Part shown: positions 36,851-45,311 of the stretch, piece after piece | Position numbering within the stretch: the stretch's first letter is position 1 | Layout of the letters: each line of letters begins with the position of its first letter | Assembly (NCBI RefSeq): GCF_030719035.1 | Contig: NZ_CP132203.1 | Location: 6,718,501 to 6,782,500 of the forward strand | DNA: 64,000 bases | Source: Hahella sp. HNIBRBA332 | GTDB taxonomy: Bacteria > Pseudomonadota > Gammaproteobacteria > Pseudomonadales > Oleiphilaceae | Direction of reading: 5' to 3' | Notes under the pieces: model-generated | What the model was told of the DNA's origin: nothing | Database searches by the model: none | The model's input: only the letters and a program-made list of their open reading frames with translations | Program-made: the position numbers and the translations under genes

Positions 36851-37999
36851 TCAGCGCAATCCCATATGCCTGGCTATCAGCTCTTTCTGAATCTCAGAGG
36901 TCCCCGAGAATATTCTCGATGGCAGGGAATCCAGGAGCAGCCGGTCGACGCCGGCGGCGCTGGAAACGCCGGTTCCGCCGAAGACCTGCATGGCGTCCAG
37001 TCCGCTTAGCACGGAACACTCAGAGATCCACAGTTTGCTGAGGGCGATAGCTTCCTCGTAGGGCTCGCCCTGGTCGTATAGCCAGCCAGCCCGATACAGC
37101 AAGAGCCGGGAGGTTTCCAGACGCAACTTCATATCCACCAGCCGGTCCGAGACAGCCTGGTTGCGGCCGATAGGCTGGCCGAACTGCTTTCTGTTGCGGG
37201 CGTGGTCGATGCTTTGTTGCAGCGCGCGCTCCATGGCTCCGACATAGGCGGCGAACAGACAGCCGCGCTCCCAGATCATCGAGTCATGGAACATCGGCGC
37301 GCCACCGCCTTCTTCACCCAGCAGGGCGGAAGCGGGAATGCGACAGTCGTCCATGTACAGCGAGCCCCATGGACTGGTGCACAAGCCGGTTTTGGAGCCG
37401 CCATCGGTCACGGAGAGCCCTGGCGTATCCCGGGGAACCAGGAAGCCGCTGACCCCGAAAAAGCTCTGACTGGGATCAGTCTTGGCGTATATCAGGAACA
37501 GGTCGGCCACCGGGGCATTGGTGACGAAGCACTTTTCTCCGCGCAGGATATAAGTGTCGCCGTCCCGGGTGGCGCTGGCGCGCATGGCGAAAGCGTCTGA
37601 GCCGGATTCCGGTTCGGTGATGGCGTTGGCGGCGATAAGCTCGCCTTTGGATATGCGATGTAAGTAGTGTTGGCGTTGGGCGTCATCGCCGTAACGCCAG
37701 ATAGGAACTGCGCAGGCGAACATGTGCGCGCAGAGTGAGAAGACAAGACCCATGTCCGTGCAGCCGAAACCGAGAGCTTCCACTGTCAGCATGGTGTCCA
37801 GGGCGCCGAAACCGGAGCCGCTCCATTGTTCGGGGATAGGGAGCCCGGACAGCCCCAAATCCGCAGCCCGGTTCCAGAGTTCGCGATCAAACGCGGATTC
37901 TGCAATACGTCGCCGAGCCGACTCCGAAAGTACTTGTTGAGCGAATTCCCGCACGTGGGAGACACGAGCGAGCTGCTCATCATCGAGTCGAAAGTCCAT
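36851..37999 (-). CDS. pigA (hapA): PigA/HapA, L-prolyl-PCP dehydrogenase
   Basis: This 382-residue protein is of the acyl-CoA dehydrogenase family and FAD-dependent. It oxidises L-prolyl-S-PigG by four electrons to pyrrolyl-2-carboxyl-S-PigG. The substrate/FAD loop AITEPESGSDAF is visible near residue 126. The usual C-terminal catalytic Glu is replaced (FSGTSEIQ instead of YEGTSEIQ), whereas E244 in MIWERGCLFA occupies the alternative base position known from isovaleryl-CoA dehydrogenase. The start has AAGGA eight bases upstream. This is the first gene of the cluster, behind the control region at 38000-38384. Confidence 0.93.
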   Translation of the reverse strand: MDFRLDDEQLARVSHVREFAQQVLSESARRRIAESAFDRELWNRAADLGLSGLPIPEQWSGSGFGALDTMLTVEALGFGCTDMGLVFSLCAHMFACAVPIWRYGDDAQRQHYLHRISKGELIAANAITEPESGSDAFAMRASATRDGDTYILRGEKCFVTNAPVADLFLIYAKTDPSQSFFGVSGFLVPRDTPGLSVTDGGSKTGLCTSPWGSLYMDDCRIPASALLGEEGGGAPMFHDSMIWERGCLFAAYVGAMERALQQSIDHARNRKQFGQPIGRNQAVSDRLVDMKLRLETSRLLLYRAGWLYDQGEPYEEAIALSKLWISECSVLSGLDAMQVFGGTGVSSAAGVDRLLLDSLPSRIFSGTSEIQKELIARHMGLR

Positions 38000-38384
38000 T
38001 ACAAAGTCCTTCTTTCAGGATTTCCATAGATCTCTGAAAGCCGCAACGGAACACTCCGCAGCGGCGGGCCCATGTTACGACTCCGTAACGATGGGCGTCC
38101 TTAATCTCGATATACCCACTAATACTGCAGGTCAGTACTTCCGGGACCTGCTGGAGAGGCGGTAGGAGAAGTTTAAAATACCACTGCCATTCCAAAACAC
38201 AATCATTGAAATAAATATTTCATTTTAAACTTTGTCGTCTCGCGGCGCGTTAGCCCTGATATTGAGACGGTAGGAGTTTACTGCTTGTATTTTTTATCCG
38301 TATCAGTAGGGATATTCTTAACGCGAATATTTCCTCGACGATATTACCATTTGGTATTAGACGCTTAATTGTACGATTATTGAA
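38000..38384 (-). promoter_or_regulatory. Control region of the prodigiosin operon
   Basis: This 385-bp gap between dapA and pigA is A/T-rich in the middle and rich in symmetry. Elements: GTTACG-4-CGTAAC palindrome (38074-38089); AAGTTTAAAAT / ATTTTAAACTT inverted repeat (38169-38179 and 38222-38232); inside it TGAAAT-4-ATTTCA (38207-38222); and GGTAGGAG repeated at 38161 and 38269. A possible minus-strand promoter is TTGTGT (38202-38197), 16-bp spacer, TATTTT (38180-38175), giving a leader of about 165 bases. A 71-codon frame here (37980-38195) overlaps the pigA start and looks spurious. The regulators themselves are not in the window. Confidence 0.5.
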
Positions 38385-39254
38385 CTAACTGTATAACTCA
38401 TTGATTACATTCTTGATATCCGATTTCGTTTGCTCACTTAACGGAACGATGGGTAAGCGGCATTCTTCGTTGCAAAGTCCTAACAACGAAGCGGCGTACT
38501 TGGCTCCGGCAGGACTGGGTTCACGAAATAACGCTTCGTGTAGAGGCGCCAGCAAGTCGTGAATACGTAGGGCTTCGCGGAAGTCGCCTTGCAGAGTGGC
38601 GGTTTGCATTTGACCGTACAGGGCCGGCGCTATATTGGCGGAAACCGAGATGCAGCCTTGCCCCCCACTGGCGTTATAAGCGATGGCGGTCATATCGTCG
38701 CCGGAAAGAAAACTGAAGGGCTTATCGATCAGCATGCGCTCGCGGCTGATACGGGCCAAATCCGTGGTTGCGTCTTTCACTCCGACGATGCGCGGCAATT
38801 CCGCCAGCTTCGCCATGGTTTCCGGCTTAATATCCACAACCGCCCGAGGAGGAATGTTGTAGACAATGATGGGAATATCTATGGCGTCATGAACCATTTT
38901 GAAATGCTGGTACAAACCTTCCTGCGATGGGCGGTTGTAATATCCTGCGACGCAAAGCACTGCATCTGCACCCGCCTGTTGCGCGTGTTGCGCATAACGC
39001 ACCGCCTCCACCGGATTGTTGGAGCCGGCGCCGGCGATCACCGGAACCCGGCCATGCGTCTGCTCCGCCACCAGCGCCACCACCCGTTTGTGTTCCTCTT
39101 CCGTCAAAGTAGGTGACTCGCCTGTCGTGCCCACTGGGACCAAGCCGTGAGCGCCATGTTTGATTTGCCAGTCGACAAGGCCGGCTAGCGCCTTCTCGTC
39201 CACTTGGCCGTTGATGAATGGCGTTATCATGGCGATTAAGGAACCACGAAACAT
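38385..39254 (-). CDS. dapA: 4-hydroxy-tetrahydrodipicolinate synthase
   Basis: This 289-residue TIM-barrel enzyme condenses pyruvate with aspartate semialdehyde, the first committed step of lysine and diaminopimelate synthesis. Active-site residues are clear: K160 in IVGVKDATTD (Schiff base), T43/T44 in VGTTGESPTL, Y132 in IVYNIPPR, and R137. The normal motif reads YNVPGRT; here a Pro replaces the Gly. AAGGAG lies seven bases before the ATG. It is preceded by a small leader frame overlapping a terminator (39258-39344), so expression may be attenuated. Confidence 0.95.
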   Translation of the reverse strand: MFRGSLIAMITPFINGQVDEKALAGLVDWQIKHGAHGLVPVGTTGESPTLTEEEHKRVVALVAEQTHGRVPVIAGAGSNNPVEAVRYAQHAQQAGADAVLCVAGYYNRPSQEGLYQHFKMVHDAIDIPIIVYNIPPRAVVDIKPETMAKLAELPRIVGVKDATTDLARISRERMLIDKPFSFLSGDDMTAIAYNASGGQGCISVSANIAPALYGQMQTATLQGDFREALRIHDLLAPLHEALFREPSPAGAKYAASLLGLCNEECRLPIVPLSEQTKSDIKNVINELYS

Positions 39255-39257
39255 AAA

Positions 39258-39344
39258 TTAACTCCTTGGCAATAGAATTGACGTATCTGGGTTACGGGCA
39301 AAAAAAAACCGGCGGCGAAGCGATCGCGACCGGTTTTTTTTCAT
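39258..39344 (-). CDS. Possible leader peptide of dapA
   Basis: A 28-codon frame beginning MKKNRSRSLRRR starts at 39344 behind GGGGA. It ends TAA at 39258-39260, three bases before the dapA start, with the dapA ribosome-binding site (39262-39267) inside its last codons. It runs right through the terminator hairpin at 39301-39341. Such a layout fits translational coupling or ribosome-mediated attenuation. The peptide is Arg/Ser-rich and has no lysine run, so a lysine-starvation mechanism is not supported. Confidence 0.35.
   Translation of the reverse strand: MKKNRSRSLRRRFFFARNPDTSILLPRS
39301..39341 (-). terminator. Intrinsic terminator/attenuator just upstream of dapA
   Basis: AAAAAAAACCGG (39301-39312) and CCGGTTTTTTTT (39330-39341) form a 12-bp stem over a 17-base loop, with T runs on both strands. 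It lies only 46 bp before the dapA start. Either dapA starts transcription within those 46 bp, or the hairpin lies in the dapA leader and acts as an attenuator. Confidence 0.65.
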
Positions 39345-39521
39345 GGATTCCCCAGGAATTATTTTATTTGCATGCGCAAATCCCGGCCGCAAGGTGGAAC
39401 CCCGGTTTCCCAGTCTTTCGTTTGAGCAGGAATGAAAAATTCGGCACGAGAATAAAACGCTAAGTAAATCTGACACCGGACTACTTTAATGCGGTCGCGC
39501 GGCGACATCAATCTGAAATTA

Positions 39522-39544
39522 TCCGGCGGCGTTGCGCCGCCGGA
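39522..39544 (-). terminator. Terminator of the PGPDG-repeat lipoprotein gene
   Basis: TCCGGCGGCG (39522-39531) pairs with CGCCGCCGGA (39535-39544) around a 3-base loop, a 10-bp GC-rich stem eleven bases after the stop codon. On the minus strand it is followed by TAATTTC, a modest T tract. Confidence 0.65.
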
Positions 39545-39554
39545 GCGAGGATCG

Positions 39555-41324
39555 TCACTCTTGCGGGTCGGAGTAGTTCAGCGTCATGGAGGCCGGCGTA
39601 TCGTCGGCGGTCAGCCACTGTCCGTCCGGGCCAGGGGATTGATAGCTGGCGTCCATGTAATACCCCGCTTGCGATTCACTGACGCTGTAGTAAGTGATGG
39701 CGTCATCGCTGATTTGTCCTATGGTGGCGGCGGTTTGCGTATTGTAGGTGGCGCTCAGGCTGCGCTGAGTCTCCTCATCCTGTCGCTCCCAGCGTCTGGA
39801 CAATGTCGTTGGCGTATCGTCCGCAGTAAACCACACGCCATCCGCTCCCGGCGCGCGAAAACCGGCTTCTTCGATGCTTTCCCGGTCGGCGCTGGTTGTG
39901 GAAGTGTAGTACTCGTTAATCAGGTCGTCATCGGTGAAGGGCTCACGATCAGGGCCTGTGGAGCTGTAGTTGATCCAGCGGCTGAAATTGCCGTTCTCAT
40001 CGTTTTCACTCTTGGCGTGACTGGCCAGTAAATCGTCCTGAGTGAACCAGACTCCGTCAGGGCCGGGATTATTCACTTCTTTGCTGTAGATATTGTGAGC
40101 GTTTGCGTCGCTGCGCTCCTCGGAGTAACCGAAAGGAATATCGTCAGCAGTGCGCCACAGGCCATCATAACCGGGGTCGCGGTAGTAAGCCGTGCGGGTA
40201 AGTCCGTCCTGGGTGGTGGTGATGCTGTAATCGCTCAGGCGGTCGTCCTGCGTGAGCCATTCGCCGTCCTTACCGGGGGAGGCGTAATTGGCGACGGCGC
40301 TGCTCTTGTCGTCATAGTCGGACACGCTGAAAGCGCTGACTTGGTCGTCCGCCGTTTCCCACACGCCATCGGGGCCGGGATGACTGTACACCCAACTGAC
40401 GGTGCGAACCTTATCGCCTTGGGATTTCTGCTCGTCGCGATTCACTTCAAGGATGACGTCGTCTGCGGTGAAGCATTGATTATCTGCGCCTTGGCGACTG
40501 CGTTTGTAAACGGTGACGGATTGTTCCTCGTCGCCTTCGGAACTTTGCAGAGCGCAATTGTCAGAAGCGTCGTCGTCGGTGAACCAGACACCGTCGGGGC
40601 CAGGGCCTTGATATAGCGCAGACTGGTATAGCGTGTCGGAAGAACGAAGGCGGGTGTAGCTGTCCGGAACGTCATCTTCGGTGAGCCACACTCCGTCAGC
40701 GCCCGGCGCGACAAAGGTCGCCTCCAGGGCGCCTTCCGCAGTCGAACGGGTGCGAACATAGCGACTGATTTCATCATCGCCGGTGAACCAAACCTGATCC
40801 GAACCTGAGTTTATATAATTAACGTTATAGTTAACCTCCTCGCCTTCGCGAGATTCTCTCCATTCCTCGAAATACCCAGTGATGCGGCCCTCCTGGAATT
40901 CGATGCCGCGATAGCGGTAAGTATCGTCGGTGGTGAAGGACAGATCGATGGCGCTGACAGATTGTCCTTTTTCATTTTTCAGGCCGCTCACGCTTAACGC
41001 GACATGCGTCGCCAGCGGCATAGGCATGGATAGACGCAACGTCAATACGTTGGCCTGGGCGTCGTACTCACGCTCGGCGATATCAATGATCCGCGTGGGA
41101 TCGAGTTTCAACTCGATAACGCTCGCGTCGACGCTGGAAGGATCCAGCGCTTGGTTAAAGAAAAGGGTGATGACAGGGATAGCGGCGGCTTTGGTCTCTC
41201 CTGCTGCAGGGGCGGAAAAGGCCAACGGGTTGGCGCTTGAGGTCGCAGGGCCGGAAAGGCCTGCGCATCCCTGAAGACCGATGACGGCCGCAGCCAGACA
41301 GATGATGTTTGTATTGGTTCGCAT
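39555..41324 (-). CDS. Lipoprotein with tandem PGPDGxWxTxDD repeats
   Basis: This 589-residue lipoprotein has a signal peptide with lipobox LQGC (C20) and a Ser/Ala-rich linker. Next comes an Ig-like domain of the SbsA/Big_5 type (~45-140). Then follow eleven clear copies and one degenerate copy of a 40-50-residue unit centred on PGPDGVWFTDDD. The core Asp residues (GxDGxWxTxDD) look like a calcium-binding loop, and the remainder of each unit is a Y/S-rich strand pattern. The repeat array could form a propeller or stacked beta structure on the outer membrane or cell surface. I do not recognise a characterised family. AGGA lies six bases before the start. Confidence 0.75.
   Translation of the reverse strand: MRTNTNIICLAAAVIGLQGCAGLSGPATSSANPLAFSAPAAGETKAAAIPVITLFFNQALDPSSVDASVIELKLDPTRIIDIAEREYDAQANVLTLRLSMPMPLATHVALSVSGLKNEKGQSVSAIDLSFTTDDTYRYRGIEFQEGRITGYFEEWRESREGEEVNYNVNYINSGSDQVWFTGDDEISRYVRTRSTAEGALEATFVAPGADGVWLTEDDVPDSYTRLRSSDTLYQSALYQGPGPDGVWFTDDDASDNCALQSSEGDEEQSVTVYKRSRQGADNQCFTADDVILEVNRDEQKSQGDKVRTVSWVYSHPGPDGVWETADDQVSAFSVSDYDDKSSAVANYASPGKDGEWLTQDDRLSDYSITTTQDGLTRTAYYRDPGYDGLWRTADDIPFGYSEERSDANAHNIYSKEVNNPGPDGVWFTQDDLLASHAKSENDENGNFSRWINYSSTGPDREPFTDDDLINEYYTSTTSADRESIEEAGFRAPGADGVWFTADDTPTTLSRRWERQDEETQRSLSATYNTQTAATIGQISDDAITYYSVSESQAGYYMDASYQSPGPDGQWLTADDTPASMTLNYSDPQE
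39597..40812 (-). repeat. Protein-level repeat array, GxDGxWxTxDD units
   Basis: About twelve units of 40-50 codons. The central block is DGxWxTxDD in most copies; variants are DQVWFTGDD in the first, DNQCFTADD in the fourth, DREPFTDDD in the ninth, and a copy near 39700 that has lost the block (GQISDDA). Spacing is irregular, unlike the strict 300-bp repeats at 178-4077, and the DNA is diverged, so this is an old array under selection for its core motif. Confidence 0.75.
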
Positions 41325-41617
41325 GGACGTCCTATGCCGGATTGTTGAGTTTTAGCCAAGCAGATCAATAGGATTATTGTAAGTTGGGGCAGGCTAGCAG
41401 AAGCACTTTTTAACGCCAATTGGCCGGATGTTCTATTAGATCCTGGCGAGTCACTGGCTGATCGCAGGTGGGGACGCACTGATGCCCCGTCAGGCGGAAT
41501 GAGCCAGGGTGTCATAATTACTTGCCGCGCGGTGCGCTTCAACTAATCTTAAAAGACAGGATGTAGATTAGACTCTTCCGACTCTCTTGGCGAGCAGCCG
41601 CAAAGATACACTCTGGC

Positions 41618-42874
41618 ATGAATGAACGAATTCTTCTGATTGAAGACAGTGTGATGATCACAAAAGTGTTGCGTCACCTGATCAAGACCGAGCTTGGCCT
41701 GCCTTGCGATAGCGCAGGGACGCTGCAGGAGACTAAGGAGTTTCTGGAAAAAGATCCTGGCGCTTATTTCGTGACGGTGGTGGACCTGCATCTGCCTGAC
41801 GCGCCCAATGGCGAGGTGCTGGATTACGTGCTTTCGAAAAAGCTGCCCTGTATCGTGCTCACCGCCACCTACGATGAAGGTAAGCGCGAGACTATCCTGC
41901 AAAAACCAATCGTTGATTACGTCGTCAAAGAAAGTCGTTATTCCTACGAGTACGTCACCCGTCTGATCCGCCGTTTGCTGCGTAATCGCAACATCAAAGT
42001 GGTGGTGGCGGATGATTCCGACACGTCGCGGCAGTACGTGCGGCAACTGCTGGGCACGCATCTTTATCAGGTGCAGCTGGCTAAACATGGGCGTGAAGCG
42101 TTGGAAATGATCAAGGCGGACCCGGAGATCAAAATGCTGATTTCCGATTATAACATGCCGGAAATGGATGGCTTCGAGCTAACTCGGGCGTTGCGCAGGG
42201 AATATGACAAGAAGGACCTGGTTATCATTGGTCTGTCAGGGTATGGCAGCGCCACGCTATCCGCCAAGTTCATCAAGAACGGCGCCAATGACTTTCTGAT
42301 GAAGCCGTTTTTTCACGAGGAATTCCACTGTCGCATCATGCATAACATCGAAGCCATGGAGAATATTCAGGCTTTGAACAATGCGGCCAATCGGGATTAT
42401 CTGACCGGTATGTATAACCGGCGCTACTTGTTTAGCGCCGCCAAGGAGCTGTATCGGGTCGCTAAGGAGAATGGCGAGCCGTTGACCGCGGCGATGATAG
42501 ATGTCGACCACTTCAAACGCATCAATGACACCTATGGACACGAGGCTGGGGACCGCGCTATCTGCGCTTTCGCCGAGATGATAGGGGAAACCTTTGGAGA
42601 TTTTCTGGCGGCTCGTTTTGGCGGCGAGGAATTCTGCGTGCTGTTTCCCGGCATGCGTATCGATAAAGTATCGCCAATGCTGGAGTCGTTCCGACACAAA
42701 GTCGAACAGACCCCTATCCCATTTCTTTCCGATCACCTGCGCCTGACGGTCAGCATCGGCGCCACGGATGTTCTGGGGGATTCACTGGACAATCTGATCC
42801 GGCGGGCGGACGTCCTGTTGTACGAGTCCAAGGACAACGGACGTAACCGCCTCACGACGGATGAAGATATTTAA
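41618..42874 (+). CDS. Diguanylate cyclase with two receiver domains (REC-REC-GGDEF)
   Basis: This 418-residue cytoplasmic response regulator has REC1 (~4-115, acidic pair near the N-terminus, VVDLHLPD), REC2 (~125-245, phospho-acceptor in ISDYNMPEMDG, and FLMKPF lysine) and a GGDEF domain (~265-415). The catalytic site is intact (ARFGGEEF), so it should make c-di-GMP from GTP. The RxxD product-inhibition site is absent: the positions 9 and 6 residues before GGEEF are both Phe. No partner kinase is adjacent. The 293-bp region before it (41325-41617) separates it from the divergent lipoprotein gene; I see no clear operator or RNA there. Confidence 0.88.
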   Translation: MNERILLIEDSVMITKVLRHLIKTELGLPCDSAGTLQETKEFLEKDPGAYFVTVVDLHLPDAPNGEVLDYVLSKKLPCIVLTATYDEGKRETILQKPIVDYVVKESRYSYEYVTRLIRRLLRNRNIKVVVADDSDTSRQYVRQLLGTHLYQVQLAKHGREALEMIKADPEIKMLISDYNMPEMDGFELTRALRREYDKKDLVIIGLSGYGSATLSAKFIKNGANDFLMKPFFHEEFHCRIMHNIEAMENIQALNNAANRDYLTGMYNRRYLFSAAKELYRVAKENGEPLTAAMIDVDHFKRINDTYGHEAGDRAICAFAEMIGETFGDFLAARFGGEEFCVLFPGMRIDKVSPMLESFRHKVEQTPIPFLSDHLRLTVSIGATDVLGDSLDNLIRRADVLLYESKDNGRNRLTTDEDI

Positions 42875-42889
42875 TCTCTCAGAGAGTTT

Positions 42890-43780
42890 TCAGGCCTTTG
42901 ACAGCGCCGGCTTGCCCGCCATAGCGCCGCGTCGCGCCAAATACAGCCCGGCCACTACCAGCGCGACGCCCAAACCGGTCTGCAGAGTTAAGGGCTCGTC
43001 AAATAATAAGTAAGCCATAACTGCTGTGGTAGGCGGCGTCAGGTAGAGATACTGCGTCACTTTGGTGGCTTCGCCGATTTTCAGCATATACAGCCATAAC
43101 AATACCGCCGCCAGCGATAGCACGAACACGGACCACATCCAGGCGCCGATAAAGTTGGGATTCCATTGCACCTCACGGCTTTCCAGCGTGAAGGCGGCGA
43201 TCAGGAACATGATCAGCGCGGCGATATATTGCCATAAGCCCCCTGCGATCAGATCCGTCTTGCCGCCTTTGACTGACTGCCAAAGCGTTGATCCGGATAT
43301 GCCCAGCAGGGCGATGATGCTGGCGCCCAGGCCTGAGCCGGTGATATGTCCGGATAGTTTTCCGCCTTGTAGCACCACTACGCCTAATCCCGCCAGTCCC
43401 AGCATCACGCCGATCCACTGTAAAGGGCGTAAGGGCGAGCCAATTCCCAAAGGCCAACTGACCAGTGCGGTCAGCAAAGGCTGCACGCCGACAATCAGAG
43501 CGACGATGCCTGCCGGCATGCCCGCCGCAATGGCGTAGAACACGCCGCCGAGGTAGAGACCATGAGTGCCGATGCCGGTAATCATCTGCTGGCGGCGCTG
43601 CTCGGCGTTAAGCCGCGGGCGCTTCATAGTGATCGCCAGGAGCGCGAATAGAGGCACAACCAGCAACATGCGCAGGCTAAGAAAGGTGAAGGGCTCGGCG
43701 TAAGGCAGGCCCCATTTGGCGCTGACGAACCCGGTCGCCCACAACAAGACAAAAAGATAAGGGATATAGGTGGCCTGCAT
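42890..43780 (-). CDS. EamA/DMT-family transporter
   Basis: This 296-residue inner-membrane protein has ten predicted helices in two homologous five-helix halves, typical of the drug/metabolite transporter superfamily (RhaT/EamA). It begins QATYIPYLFVLLWATGF and ends in a short basic tail. The substrate cannot be predicted; relatives export amino acids or other metabolites. It is convergent with the diguanylate cyclase gene, with only 15 bp between stops. Confidence 0.88.
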   Translation of the reverse strand: MQATYIPYLFVLLWATGFVSAKWGLPYAEPFTFLSLRMLLVVPLFALLAITMKRPRLNAEQRRQQMITGIGTHGLYLGGVFYAIAAGMPAGIVALIVGVQPLLTALVSWPLGIGSPLRPLQWIGVMLGLAGLGVVVLQGGKLSGHITGSGLGASIIALLGISGSTLWQSVKGGKTDLIAGGLWQYIAALIMFLIAAFTLESREVQWNPNFIGAWMWSVFVLSLAAVLLWLYMLKIGEATKVTQYLYLTPPTTAVMAYLLFDEPLTLQTGLGVALVVAGLYLARRGAMAGKPALSKA

Positions 43781-43988
43781 GTTGTCTCTATCGCCGAAGC
43801 GGCATTAATTTATTGAATTGAGGATCTTTATTGTACGGGGAGCGTTAAATCGCCGATAAGCCACAGATTGTGCTCGTTTGCAGGGATACAGATTGTCGAC
43901 GCAGATTCTGTTATGGCGGCGGTGAGGAGTACAGAAAGGACCTTTAGCAGCCCTCGGTTTAACCCCGAAGGCCTTGTGTTTCGCGGGC

Positions 43989-44498
43989 TCAGAACAAGGG
44001 GGACGGAGCCAGGGGGATCAGATCGGTCAGCAGCTCCGCCAAAAAGCGCTCATCGACGGCGTCGAAAGCGTCGATATGGTCGGAATCGATGTCGAGCACC
44101 GCGGCGACGTCGCCATTGGCGTTGAATAAAGGCAGCACGATTTCACTTTGCGTTGTGCTGGAGCAGGCGATATGGCCGGGAAACTTATTAACGTCCGGCA
44201 CTAACTGTACTTTCTGTTCACGGGCGGCGGCGCCGCACACGCCGCGGCTGAACGGAATGGTAAGGCAGCCGTGGCCGCCCTGATAGGGGCCCACTTTCAT
44301 TAACTCGTGAGCCACGACGCGGTAAAAACCGGTCCAGTGAAAATATTCGAAGCGATGATGAAGTTCGCAGACAACAGTGGAAAGAATCGCCGTCCAGTCC
44401 GTTTCTCCCTCAATCGCGTGACGGATCGCCCGCAGGGTGTGTTGGTAGTGAGCGGATTTTTCTTCCTCGGAGCTCAATAAAGGCAGGCTGTCATACAT
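43989..44498 (-). CDS. msrC: Free methionine-(R)-sulfoxide reductase, GAF domain
   Basis: This 169-residue single GAF-domain protein resembles E. coli YebR/fRMsr. All three functional cysteines appear to be present: the Cys in GGHGCLTIP, the Cys in SRGVCGAAA, and the Cys in FPGHIACSS. SEIVLPLF and AVLDIDSDHIDAFD complete the family pattern. It reduces the R form of free methionine sulfoxide, using thioredoxin for recycling. A weak hairpin with one G-U pair lies at 43950-43972 after the gene, without a T run. Confidence 0.85.
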   Translation of the reverse strand: MYDSLPLLSSEEEKSAHYQHTLRAIRHAIEGETDWTAILSTVVCELHHRFEYFHWTGFYRVVAHELMKVGPYQGGHGCLTIPFSRGVCGAAAREQKVQLVPDVNKFPGHIACSSTTQSEIVLPLFNANGDVAAVLDIDSDHIDAFDAVDERFLAELLTDLIPLAPSPLF

Positions 44499-44777
44499 GG
44501 TTGTGCGTTCCCTGAGTAAAAACGCTCACTATCATAGCGGTTGCGTCGACGGCTTGGCCATAGCTTCTGTACCTTTGCGAAGCTCAAAGCATCGACGCCG
44601 GCACAGGAGAAAATTGCCCGAAATCAGATAAGTAGCGGAATGTCACTGAAATAGTCGCGGAATTCAGTATGATCTCGAAAAACGCCTACCGATGGCTTTT
44701 TGAGCGCAATGGCTATCCATAAAGCTTTCTAGAAAATCTATCTATAAGAACTGCCTACAAAGACTGCGAGGGATATT

Positions 44778-45296
44778 ATGCTGAGACAACTGCTTTCGGG
44801 ACTGGGGCTCGCGCTGATCTGCCTGGGATTGGCGGGATGCTGGGCCGGCGCTGCGGCGGTGGCGACGGATGTGGCTATCGTCAAACGCACGGAGCAAAAA
44901 CATGACTTCGTCCATGCGGTGAAAGAGGGATACGCCAAATATCAGGAAGAATTCGAAAGGGTCGACTGCCCGCGCCAGCAGTACCGCATCAGCCCGGAAA
45001 TCATTGAGTTCGTGAAAAGCCGGCCTCCTCATGGTCTCGATCAGGCGATTGAGCTGTTGCTGGACATATACAACGACAAGACCCAAACGGCGGATGTACG
45101 CTCCCACGCTTTGTATCACGTCGCCGTGGCTTATATGCGCCGTCGAGAGAGCAACCTGGATCTGGCCAAAGGCTATCTGCTGACGATAAAGGAAGAATTT
45201 CCTGGCACCCATGACTGCGTCATCGCCTATCTGCTGGCGGAAATCAAAGAGCGTAAAGCCTATCAGGAGCAGATGGACGCGTTGGAGGATGAGTAA
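44778..45296 (+). CDS. Small lipoprotein, TPR-like helical protein
   Basis: This 172-residue protein has a signal peptide and lipobox LAGC (C21). The mature part is alpha-helical, with a repeated helix pattern (HALYHVAVAYMRRRESNLDLAKGYLLTI) resembling tetratricopeptide motifs. A GAGGG sequence precedes ATG 44778. The single lipoprotein Cys apart, two further Cys occur. It is divergent from the msrC-like gene with a 279-bp gap in which I see no specific signal. No named family recognised. Confidence 0.65.
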   Translation: MLRQLLSGLGLALICLGLAGCWAGAAAVATDVAIVKRTEQKHDFVHAVKEGYAKYQEEFERVDCPRQQYRISPEIIEFVKSRPPHGLDQAIELLLDIYNDKTQTADVRSHALYHVAVAYMRRRESNLDLAKGYLLTIKEEFPGTHDCVIAYLLAEIKERKAYQEQMDALEDE

Positions 45297-45311
45297 GTTC
45301 CGACGCTGCGA

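Noticed and set aside
37980..38195. 71-codon frame upstream of pigA
   Set aside because: It overlaps the pigA start in another frame and covers the palindromes; no start signal.
39345..39554. Lysine riboswitch upstream of dapA
   Set aside because: I looked for the conserved AGAGGUGC-type core and did not find it.
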